Notes under the pieces: model-generated
Databases searched by the model: none
The model's input: only the letters and a program-made list of their open reading frames with translations
Told to the model about the DNA's origin: nothing
Part shown: positions 54,337-64,000 of the stretch, piece after piece
How the letters are laid out: every line of letters starts with the position of its first letter
Numbering within the stretch: the first letter of the stretch is position 1
Translations under genes and position numbers: made by a program
From: Anaspis maculata
Lineage: Eukaryota > Arthropoda > Insecta > Coleoptera > Scraptiidae
DNA length: 64,000 nt
Direction: 5' to 3'
Assembly: GCA_949128115.1 (NCBI GenBank)
Contig: OX421964.1
Location: 17,260,892 to 17,324,891, forward strand

Positions 54337-56224
54337 GCGATCAGTCAATTACAACAACCCTAACAACAACAAAACTTTCCATTGTTTTGCATCATTTTAA
54401 TGTTCTGACATTTTTTTTCGGAAAATGGTCAAACGTGATCCGCTCCCCATATTGATGCCGTGCGAGAATTTGATCCAAACAACGGTACGTTACAGAAATT
54501 ATTGGAGGAGATCAGGAATATCAACCTTCGTAACAAATATTAGCCTATTCAAGTGATCACTCAATTAGGGCGGCGTGAAATACAGCCCCTCGTGTTCCAC
54601 TTCGACACCTCGGGCATCCCCAAGTCTCATAAAAACTCATCCGCGTGCTGAGTCTCCGCGGTCGCCTTCATCCCTCATATTTTTCTCCGGTTTCCGGTTT
54701 CAACAGAGGTCCACCCCGATATTAGCCGCGCCATAAATAACCTAACGAAGGAGAACCGTGAGCTTCAGCCTGCCGGCTGCAGTCTCATCATATTGACCCG
54801 TCCACTAAAACTTGAATTATCGACGTATTTTTTCTTAAGTGATGACCACCCCCGGTGAAATACGACACATAAAAGGATACGTCCTGCTCTGGCAAAGGAA
54901 CCGACCGAGTAATCAATTCTGGTTACGTGCCATCCTGCAGCAGATATTGCAGGAGAGTATCCCGATGCGGCACCCTGCCAAAATCCCCAGCGCCGCCTTG
55001 TCTCCTGCGACGCCAGTCAATACACCCATATAATACTTTCGAAGTATTATGATCTCAATTCTTTTCGCGGATATTACGTCCTCCATCCTCCGAAGGTCAC
55101 CGTCATCAATCAATCACTCGCGTCCTTGGAAGTCGCAATCTAAAATTAACACAATGATCGCGTAAACTCGTCCGGCAATTCCTCGTCTTTGTCGGTAGCG
55201 CGGTGGCTTCCTCCCGGTATCTTTATAGGTCGAGCCGAGTCATTAAGTCGAGAGGAAGCGTACCGGCAGGAGAGGAAGAGAAAAAATATGTGCACTGTCG
55301 TTCCTTGCATATGTGCGTGACTGTTGGTCGTTAGTCGTGTAACCGGGCGCAATATACAAACAGCCATAACTCCGCGGAAAATCTGATCTGAATACTGAAT
55401 AACACAGTGTAACCTTTGCTCTATCTTAATAACATCTCTCTCCAATGCCCCTGAATCCAGCGCTCCAACGTAAAGAGAGGATATATTAGGTACTTTACGT
55501 GATTTTTGGCGGAATGCAAGGCGCGCAACAGTTTACCGAAAGGTGGGTTAGTGTGGCGGTTTTCGGTTTCAGCTTTCGGCTTTCAGCGGCAGCCGAGAAG
55601 TGATAATGAAGTGCGCAAAGCGCATGCAATCCCGCAAGCAGCACCAATCATTATCCTTTTGTGATTGTGACGGCTTGTTCTGCAAGTCCTGTACACAAAT
55701 TAGTCGGGTAATTTGGGCGTAATGCTTCTTGGAAACGGGAGTTTACGTAGTTCAAATCTCGCGAGCATGTGGGCGGTTCCATAATGGGCTTTAACGAAAG
55801 TTCCAGGGAGTTTCTTTGGATTACGTCGATGAGAAGCCTGACGGAGGAGTTTCTTGGGATGGATGGTGCCGCCACCGCTAATCAAACACCTTGTTTTTGT
55901 TTTCCAAAATCGTGTTTCCATTTACGTAATTACTATTAACAAGCCTGAACGGATTTTCTAGGTAGCAGGGTGACGTTACTGGACGTCTTGTTGTTATCAT
56001 TTTCCAATTTCCACGCGACTTTCACCTGATTGCAACAAGTTTGTGCCAATTTTTCCCATCACCTGAATCTCTAATCGTGACTTTTTTGTGATTTCACTGT
56101 TCTGTTTCGTTTTCGTCTCAACAACGGAATGAAAAAGACAGAAAAAACTTGAGTGTTGCTTTAGCAATTCAGAAATATGTCGTTGTTCTGCGTTCCTCGA
56201 AAATACTGTTCTATGTCCAGTCGT
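54337..56224. other. Mostly unique sequence, no gene called
   Basis: 54560-55000 is GC-richer and single-copy-looking. An acceptor-like TTTCAACAG precedes 54707, but I find no donor or known protein motif behind it. Frames at 55146-55921 lack motifs. Confidence 0.4.
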
Positions 56225-56953
56225 CAAGGATCATTACAATATTCAAGAGTTGAGGTGGTCTCTCTCTATACGTCTCACTGCGCACGTCATCGATGTGGAA
56301 GGAGCAAAACTCATTAAAAGTACAGCATAGAGGGTATCACAGCAGAAGCCAGACATTCAATAGACGAGCAGATCCAAGAGATGCTGGAACACAACATTTC
56401 TCGGCAATCCATCTCAAGTTGAGCATCGTCGACAGTACTCGCAAAGAAGGACGGTACAAGAATATCCTGCGTGGACTTCAGGAAGCTGAACGAGGTGATA
56501 AAGAAGACCGTATATCCTATCGCCACATATCCTCACGTAACTAGTAATCGAATAATTTTCTCCTTAAGTCGCCTTTGATTCCTGAAAATCTGGCGAAACA
56601 ACATGGCTAGCCAAAAGATTAAGGCCTAGCTTGAGAAGAAATTCATCGATCAGTCCGTATAAGGGGAGGCCAAGTAGTTTTCGACGCTTGATATGCACTT
56701 AGGATATTAGCAGGTGGACATTGACGAGCAGGCAAAGGTATACACCGCATTTGTGACAAAAGGACATGGTTCGTACGAGCTCCACAAACTCGCATTTGGT
56801 CTTTGCAATGCCCCAGCCACATTCCAGGAGCTTCCAGACAGGGTATTCCAGAACATTGAAGAGAAGAACGTACTCATCTACCTGGACGACATACTCGTGT
56901 CCACTGAGATTCTTGAGGAGCACGAAGGAGAACTGAAGAAATTTTTTAACTGA
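56225..56953 (+). pseudogene. Gypsy-type reverse transcriptase, first half
   Basis: Plus-strand pieces in order: ARHSIDEQIQEMLEHNI (RT entry), VLAKKDGTRISCVDFRKLNE (first RT motif), DIDEQAKVYTAFVTKGHGSY, KLAFGLCNAPATFQ and the catalytic box VLIYLDDILV, then EEHEGELKKFF. There is one stop and at least one deletion between the pieces. It ends at the Helitron-like insertion and resumes at 59124. Confidence 0.85.
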
Positions 56954-59123
56954 CTAGCTTTCGCCGGGGCTGCTTCGGCCCCTAAGCGAAACCTAGTTCT
57001 TGTTCGCGCTTCTCGTAAGGTAAGGGTAGCCCCACTCAAATAAAAAAAAAGTTTAGAATGGTTTACAATGTTCCAGAATATTCCACAACATTCGAGAGTG
57101 TTCTGGAATGTTCCTGGCTGAACGTTCCAGACTATTCTTGAATATTTCAGGATATAAAAACGCTCTTGAAATACCGTTTGTCTCTACCCTCCCACTCTCC
57201 TATTTTTAGCATTAGAACATCAACACTGAATGGTGCTACCAATCATATAGGTACCTAATTCTATCAAGTTCAAATTGCTGCTATTCAGTATCTCTGAATA
57301 AGGAAGAAACAACACTTTTCGTTTGTTACATACGACCGTTTCGTGGAATTGTCAAATATTTGACAAGAGGGGCAAAGGGGGCTGTACAGCGGTCAACACT
57401 GATGCTGATTTCTGGCTCAACAGTCAAGTCTCTGTGAATCATACGCAAAATTTCTTTGAAATAAACAAAAATGCAGTATCCTTGGCAGTTTCATTTTACT
57501 GTATCAACGTACTATTTTGCAAGACGTCCGCAACAGTCTGAAGAACCCAACATTTTGTCTTGAGGAACATCTCGAATCAAAGAACAGTCTGTTCCGGATA
57601 TTGTCACCTAATTTCAAAAATCTAGCACAATTTCAAGCATGCAAAATTGGACTGAATCGAAAAAATCGATGGGTTCTAATAAGACTAGCTTTATTCGCAG
57701 AGCCCGATGTGAAGTAACGTTTCTCGCAGAAGGTCTTTGTAACTAGCGCAATTCAAAATAGGTCGTTGTAACTGGCGCATCTCGAAATGAACGCAAGTGA
57801 TTCACTTGCTTCATTGTGTTTTGGTGGATAAAAGCATGCCCGATTCATCTAAAAACCACCAATCGTTGAATGTGCATCAACCATTTCTCGTCCAGTTCAG
57901 AAATTTGGTGGATTTCCGTCGAAATAAGATCCGAAATGTCAAACGAAAAAGTGATTCACTTGCGTTCATTTCGAGGTAAAAAGGTATAACTTTTGTATCA
58001 AAACTTATTGATAATTTGAGAAAATCAAAAGATGGACGTTGCGCCGTGCGTTCAAGCTGACCGGTCGTGTATAACTTCGCTCCGACAAACACGACAGTTT
58101 TATAGCCCAAAAAAGTTGCATTCGTATATAACACACATTCAACGGTTTAACGGCCAGAATAACAAATGCCTAAAGCAGAACGTTCCAGACTATTCCCGAC
58201 CATTCCACAACATACCGGAACATTCTGGTGTATTGTACAATGATCTAGAATGTTTCACAATGATCTGGGATGTTGTGAAACGATCTCGAATGTACCACAA
58301 TGGATTGAAATGTTCCGGAATGTTTTCGAACGTTCCAGACTATTCTAGAACATTCTGGAATGTTGTGAAGTTATCAAGAATGCTTTACAATGATCTGGAA
58401 TGTTCTGGGATGTTCCTGAACGTTCTAGAAATTCCTCTCCGTCCTCGAACATACCGGAACATTTTGGAACGTTATGGAATGATCTCGAATGTTCCACAAT
58501 GATCTGGAGTGTTCCAGGATGTTTCCAAACGTTACAGACTATTCCCGAATATTGTAGAACATGTCGGAACATTCCGGAATGTTGTTGATTGATCTCGAAT
58601 ACTTTTGAATACTCTGGACTGCTCTAGACATTTTGGAGGGCGAAAGTTCCAGCCCTTATATCTTGAAGAAAACACGCCCAAAAAACACGCTCTTCTAAGA
58701 AAACCGGGAACCTTCCTCATGGATGAGGGATAGGGGGCTACCACACAATATAACTCCTTGATCCTATCGCGACTCGTTTCTGAGTTTCGGGACGCACACT
58801 GTACACTTTCTTTTATTCATCGAACGTTGAAGACTATTTCCGAGCATTCCAAGAACATACCGAAACATTCTGGAATGTTGTGGAATGATCTCAAATACTC
58901 ACGAATGTTTTGGACTGTTCTAGAAATTTATAGAGAGCGAAAAACTTCCAGCCCCTATATCTACAAAAGCACGCCCTTCAGGTAAAAACGGAAACCTTCT
59001 TCATCGATGGGGGATATAAGCCTATCACACCATATAACTCCTTTGATCGTAGCGGGACTCGTTTCTGAGTTTCAGCGACACAAAGATTTGACACTTTCTT
59101 TTATTATAAAATACTGATATCGA
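56954..59123 (-). mobile_element. Helitron-like non-autonomous element with GAA/TTC arrays
   Basis: On the minus strand it begins TCGATATCAG at 59123 after an A, and ends CTAG at 56954 before a T, without target duplication. Just before the CTAG end is a GC-rich hairpin (complement of GGGGCTGCTTCGGCCCC at 56965-56981). 5' TC, 3' hairpin plus CTRR, and A/T insertion are the Helitron signature. No Rep/helicase. Interior: phased GAA/TTC arrays (57055-57165, 58175-58610, 58805-58935), two copies of the CTTCCAGCCC...CACGC module, and a fragment related to the MITE at 19856. Confidence 0.65.
57055..58935. repeat. Heat-shock-element-like GAA/TTC arrays inside the Helitron-like element
   Basis: Three tracts (about 57055-57165, 58175-58610, 58805-58935) with GGAACATTCTGGAAT, GAACGTTCCAGA and CACAATGATCTGGAAT units, like the array at 43350-44470. 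The sequence between 57170 and 58170 is unrelated and includes no recognised gene. Confidence 0.8.
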
Positions 59124-59400
59124 TAATGAGAAGCGGGATTTGTGTTAAAGCCAAGTAACTGCACATTCGCCCAGGAAAAGGTTGAATTGTTGGGTTATGT
59201 GATCAGCGCACGGCGTGTCATCAGACAAGATCACAAAAATTACAGCATCCAGAACCAAACACGGTGAAGAAAGTTCACCGGTTGAACCATTTCTTGGAAT
59301 GTGTAGATAACTATTATAGAGAATTCATGAAGGACTATGTAAAGATCGCTTGCTCACTCCATGACGTTACGACTGGCTTCTATTTCGCTAGTTCAAACGA
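59124..59400 (+). pseudogene. Gypsy-type reverse transcriptase, second half
   Basis: Plus strand reads EAGFVLKPSNCTFAQEKVEL then LGYVISA, the RT thumb motif that follows the catalytic box, and further on NYYREFMKDYVKIACSLHD, the segment before RNase H. Frameshifts separate them. Removing the Helitron-like element puts this in frame with 56225-56953 apart from stops. Confidence 0.8.
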
Positions 59401-59545
59401 TTTTAGTGAACTGTTCATGGCAAAATAATGAATACAAAAATTCAACCACTGATTTAATTTTAAATTTCTGTTTTCTATAGAGGGCGAGTTGTGAATCCTA
59501 TATTCTTCCTAAAAAAGTCTGCAAACAGTCACAGTGGTCCCATAA

Positions 59546-60374
59546 GGCAGCAGTCACACTGGAGCCATCACCACCCACTACCACCCACCACCACCCACTA
59601 CCACCAAGCAAAATAATCCGCCCTGATCTCACTGAGCCACCGTCCATCGTCCACCTTCAACCACCGTGTCCCCCTCCTGAATTTGACATAATCCTGTCAA
59701 TATATAATCCTTTATATAATCCGTACTACAATTCTGTAGCGAAAGTTGCCTAAAAACCACGATTTTAGGCAGCATTCGCTACATCAGTGTACTGCGGAAT
59801 GTATTTCATACTCCCAGGGACTTTTCTCACACGATTCAAGAATAGCGGCCCAGCTCATGACAAGATTGACAAGTTCTCTGATTGCAATGATTTCGTCTGA
59901 TGACTCAGATATCGACGAAGTTGTAGCTTTATACTACATTTCGAAAAAAATCCGTAAAAAACGCCGGAACATATGGGTGCGTCAAATGTTTCTCGATAGA
60001 GAACAACTAGGAGAATTTCAACAATTAGTGCCGCAGCTTGTTGATGATGAAGAACAATTTCACAGTTATTACCGTATGAACAAGAAATATTTCAATTTGT
60101 TAGTGACAAAAGTGAAACCTTTGTTCTCTTTGGGACATACACATTGTATGTTGTATGTATGCACAAAATGTTTGTTCTGCATGCGCATCAAGATGCGCAT
60201 TGTTAACCACCGACCACTGACCACCACTTTGGAAATTTCAAACACATGGCCACCGGTGGTCACTGGGCGGTGGTAAGAGGTGGCTGCAGTGTGACCAGCA
60301 TCATTATATTGCGTGCGTTTGATTTTTGGTTGATGGTAGTGGGTGGTGGTGGGTGGCTCAGTGTGACTGCTGCC
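59546..60374 (+). mobile_element. PIF/Harbinger element, internally deleted (829 bp)
   Basis: Inverted termini GGCAGCAGTCACACTG (59546) and CAGTGTGACTGCTGCC (ending 60374), flanked by the 3-bp duplication TAA (59543-59545, 60375-60377), as expected for Harbinger (TWA). Subterminal CCACCACCCACTACCACC repeats occur at both ends in inverted orientation. Contains the start of a transposase gene only. Confidence 0.85.
59857..60125 (+). pseudogene. Harbinger transposase N-terminal fragment
   Basis: From ATG at 59857 the frame reads MTRLTSSLIAMISSDDSDID, a basic KKIRKKRRNIWVRQMFLDRE, then EEQFHSYYRMNKKYFNLLVT. The RRxxWVRxxxxxR...F..YFRM...F..LL pattern is the N-terminal region of HARBI1-type transposases that precedes the DDE nuclease. 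The catalytic part is deleted; the frame runs on into the right subterminal repeat. Confidence 0.75.
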
Positions 60375-60377
60375 TAA

Positions 60378-61482
60378 CCTATGCCTCTCCAAATTGGTTC
60401 GACTGAGTTCCGTGGTGCTATAGTGTGAAATTTTTGCCTCACATTGTTCATAACTTTTCCTCTAACCAGTTTGTTTGCTCTTCTGTGATAAATTTTGACA
60501 AATACTTTTGTGATCCTGTTTTATGCATCCACTATGACTGGATTCTCCCTAAGAAACGTTGGAATACGTCAAACGTTCATATATCTAACGATGAATATCT
60601 ACAGTTTCTAAACGTTAGTTTGGAGTAATTTGAATTACATGCTTCTGATATTGAAATCCAGAAAAAAATAATTTCTGCAAATTGGAGTAATTATGTCAAA
60701 CTTTCGGAAAGTTGCACCACTCTGTTTTAACACCCTGAAGAAGCTCAAGTCTCGCGCATTTTGAACTGATAATAGTTCTGTCCTCAGCAGAGGATCAAGC
60801 TTTCAAATGCTCCAAACAGAATTGACATTATTTGAGCTAGCCAAGGGTTTTCCTATAGGTTTTGAGAAGAGGTAAAATTTTGGAGCGCGACACACCTATT
60901 TCGTTGCATAGTCCATTTCATGCGACTTAGCAGATACCCTTTGTAATGGTACGCCCCCCCTCCCTCCGGTGACAATTTCACGTGTTTGGCCTCTGGTCGT
61001 CGGAATTCTACGTTGTGCCCGTTTTTGTTCGCATCTTAACCCTTTGATCCGCTTTTGTTCATGAGGTGAACGACCCGAGGGGGAAGAAGGTGGAGTTCAA
61101 GGTGGACTTCAATGAAACACGCTCATTGCACAGAAAATTACATTTACTCAAAACAACTAAGTGCAAAGTGCAAAATTAGTCTTTTATGATTCTTTTCTCA
61201 AAACACCTGACGTGTGACTGACAGAATAGGCAAAAAGTACAAAATGGACAAAATGAACAAAATGGACAATGCGAACAAAATAATAAAACAATTGAAAAAC
61301 AACACAACAAAATATGTCAAACTGTCAAGTCAAAGAAAATGGAAAGTGACGGATTCGGAAAAAGAGCCCTCATGTGGAAGAACCCAGTCAAAGAAACCAC
61401 TGAGTTAGGCCCAAAGAAAAAGGTTCTCAAACATGTGACAAAATATAAAACTCACTGAGACTTTGCTCTCCCTACCGCAACG
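60378..61482. other. No gene called
   Basis: A 67-codon plus frame at 60425-60628 (with PKKRWNTSNVHISNDEYLQF) continues past a stop into VKLSESCTTLF but resembles nothing I recognise; it could be a remnant of an unknown element. 61214-61300 is low-complexity (AAAATGGACAAAATGAAC). Confidence 0.4.
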
Positions 61483-61592
61483 CAGCAAATAACGCAAAGT
61501 AACGCAACACAACGCAAAGTAACGCAAAGCAACGCAAAGTAACGCAAAGCAACGCAAAGCAACGCAAAGCAACGCATAATAACGCAAAACAA
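61483..61592. repeat. AACGCAAAGC minisatellite (10-bp unit)
   Basis: About eleven units AACGCAAAGC / AACGCAAAGT. The Cys/Leu/Ala-rich minus-strand frames here are artefacts of the repeat. Confidence 0.9.
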
Positions 61593-64000
61593 AAGGTCGC
61601 CACACTCACACAAACACTCAAAAAACAACAACTGAAGACACGTTAGTAGACAGGGCATAATAAACAAAACACTACAATACAACTACAAAATACAACAACT
61701 ACACAATGGGGGTAATCCTGTTGCGAACCTGTACTCGAGGACACTGTAAGAGAACCTATCCCACAAAAGCTGACATTTGCCTCGTTACGCGAGTCGCAAG
61801 CGACTAAGTTGTAACCAATCGTCCGTATCTACCATGGCTGTCCCTGTCCCTTACCCTGGCAGGTAGCATCAAATCATCTCATCACAAACAAAGCAAAATA
61901 AATAAACATGACTCCCCAACAAAAAGTACCGTACAACCTGCTTGGACGGTAAAAGCCCTCTGACACATAGACAAAAGTAAACATTGTAAAAAGTCAATTT
62001 TAGGTTGGGTAGAAGTGGTTGATAGTACAGGAACGACTTTCACGGTATTCAAGAAAATATTTATTAGTAAAATAGGTACATCAAGGCCCGATCATACTCG
62101 CAAGCGCCATTTGCAAAATCTCAGGAGGTAATTCTGAGTAAACAAACAAAAGGATAAATATTTGAGAACCGGAACAGACGGAGGGCTCTGAATCTTGTCA
62201 CAAAGATTATGACAGATCAAAGATACAGCACTGACATTAAAAAGGAGTTGACCACAAAACTGTACATAAAAATGACAACATAAAAATATCACAGATAATG
62301 ACGTTCAGCTAAAATTTGACACAAAATTACAGTCAAGTGCACACATGAAAAAACAAATTACATACAAAAATTACTGATCTGACCATAGAATTATGACAGA
62401 AAATTCAAGCAGACAAATTCAATGTAATAAACACCTCACGCTGAATTAGTCCAGACAAAAGCGGCATGCGTGTCTTTAAAATGATCTGAGCGCATGTTTC
62501 CATAAAAAGGACGTACATCTAATTTAATTCGGCAGTGAAAAATCAATTGAAACCAAGTAGTGTTCAAAAAGAAAACGACAAACGAATACACAATTAATTG
62601 AAAATACTACAAAAATTAATATTTACCTACAAAAGCACGCAAAAGGAACAACACTTAAACGCGACACCTGTCTTCAAGAGGCCGTGCGCGTCTCCCCCAG
62701 CATCCGTTCCTCGATTTCTTCCTAGGCTCTGCAGACGAACAGCCACCCTCATTTAAAATAATAAAATCTCGTCGCGCGACCCATTTACAATCTTAGGACG
62801 GGCGACACTATGGTCGAAAGTCCCAAATGTGACCGTATCAAAACTGCCCGACCATGGGTTAACACAAGTTCGTATTTTTGTGCCTGTTTCGTTAGAAGGG
62901 GAATTTTTAAAACTTTGCGTGGCTTATAATAATTATACATTTTAATATGGTAAAATAAGGTGAAATCCCACACCTTCTGCAAGCGTCCTGAATAACGCTG
63001 TTTGTTGGTGGTTTTCCCATTATCACTAGCTTTTCCGCTGCATATCAGTTCACCGACCTTGAGGATCTCTTTCTGCCACCTGAACCAAGACCATCCTGTA
63101 ACTCTACGCGTCATGATTACCGAACATCAATTCCGATCCAAGTTCCGCCCGTCTTTACGATTCGACACGCGGAGAGAAGAAAGCGAAAGGAACGGGTCGT
63201 CGTCGCGGGGGAGACTTCTTCGCGACTTTTTAATGAGATGCAAAGCTCAGTTAGAGCCCGCAGAGTCGTAAAGCCACTTTTCTTTCCTTCCCCGAGCTCC
63301 GACGGGCTCTTGTGCTCGCGGCGCTGTTGAACCTGATGGGCCATAAACTAGGAGGTATTTCGAATGCGATACCCTCCCTGGATGTGCCACCTGCACCTGG
63401 TGGTGGCGGAGAGGTGTTTCCTTCTGGCCGTAATAATAACCCGTGCTGCCGAACACGAGTCACGAACGTAGTTTGCATGCCGTTGCCAAATGAAATTTGT
63501 GTAAAATGGTCGGTGGGCCTGCAAATTACGATCCGGATTAATTGGTTTATTGCCGATCTAAAAATGGAGACGGGGGGTGTTCGTGTACGCAGGTCGGTTC
63601 AAAAGTTTCTTACCTGGTTGTATTGAATGGCGATCGAATAGTTTCCACCTTGCGGTTTGCTTTGCCTCACAGTAAGTAGGTACACACATACCAGTGAGTA
63701 AACTATGTGCCTTGCGTCGAATAAAGCTTCTGTTGAGGGCAGCGAGTATTACTGGTTGCATAGGCAGCAACCTATTCGCATGGTATTATTTCTAGTAATG
63801 GAGATGGTGAACTTACAATTTGTAAGTTCCATAAATGACTGTAAAATTACCGTTATTTCACATTTTTCAAATTACATGTGAAATTTGTGTAACTACATTA
63901 TACCGTGTGTTTTTCAAAAACCGCACCAGCCCATAACATTTTTCCTATGGGATATATAGACTTGAAATTTTCATGGGGTATTCAAGTCTATTAGGTATTT
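61593..64000. other. No gene recognised to the window end
   Basis: 61700-62640 is A/T-rich. 62640-63620 is GC-richer, single-copy-looking DNA that may be conserved host sequence; I could not find splice-bounded exons or known motifs in it. Confidence 0.4.

Noticed and set aside
54707..54850. Possible host exon after TTTCAACAG
   Set aside because: No donor site or known protein family in any frame.
61405..61682. Cys/Leu/Ala-rich frames
   Set aside because: Artefact of the AACGCAAAGC minisatellite.
63002..63626. Possible further host exons near the right edge
   Set aside because: GC-rich and single-copy-looking, but no acceptor/donor pair with a recognisable protein segment.

Overview
This is a stretch of animal nuclear DNA, almost certainly from an arthropod and most likely an insect. 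The reasons are the dense mix of invertebrate-type transposons, tRNA-derived SINEs, TACC/TAGG-type microsatellites, spliced coding exons and long A/T-rich introns. A hemipteran is my guess from the transposon mix, but nothing here fixes the species. The only host protein-coding sequence I can defend is two in-phase exons (30849-30992 and 31434-31508, + strand) of a dipeptidyl-peptidase family protein (DPP4/DPP6/DPP10-like, S9B). Much of the rest looks like intron or intergenic DNA filled with mobile elements.

Left third (1-14000): a three-level nest. A DIRS-like retroelement (- strand, 1-1442 and 13278-14000) is split by a non-LTR retrotransposon with a restriction-like endonuclease tail (+ strand, 11-bp target duplication). 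That element is split by a 9.65-kb Polinton/Maverick-type element (6-bp target duplication, ends AG...CT, inverted repeats of about 2 kb). The Polinton copy has lost DNA polymerase, ATPase and capsid genes. It keeps integrase C-terminal remnants, a 219-aa gene, a 59-bp tandem array of TGACGTCA motifs, and a 455-465-aa gene with a pogo/CENP-B type DNA-binding domain.

14-22 kb is satellite country: GTCGGTGA-type short repeats, a 2.3-kb array with a 400-bp higher-order period between opposed GGACAATTCTTCGC arrays, and a purine-rich array of about 207 bp period holding a palindromic MITE and a SINE.

22-30 kb: gag zinc knuckle and Copia integrase remnants, two long fold-back (palindromic) elements, and a 5'-truncated non-LTR element inserted in one palindrome arm. 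30.8-31.5 kb: the host exons. 32.9-34.3 kb: a 250-267-bp tandem repeat.

35-43 kb: a decayed Gypsy pol (- strand) whose integrase is split by a 2.25-kb fold-back with TATG target duplication, followed by a full-length non-LTR element (39095-43222) with two intact ORFs and an 8-bp target duplication.

43-54 kb: an array of phased GAA/TTC blocks that match heat-shock elements, another giant palindrome, and a hAT element inserted within a hAT element (both with 8-bp duplications and clustered subterminal repeats). The inner hAT carries a further palindrome, a SINE, ATGGCGG-rich repeats and a hairpin MITE.

54-64 kb: a CRE-containing MITE, a second Gypsy RT split by a Helitron-like element that again carries heat-shock-element arrays, a deleted Harbinger element with TAA duplication, a 10-bp minisatellite, and unannotated DNA.

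The recurring theme is nested insertions that can be ordered in time because removing the inner element rejoins the outer reading frame, plus five palindromes of 1.3-2.3 kb (insertions excluded) that would form long hairpin RNAs if transcribed.
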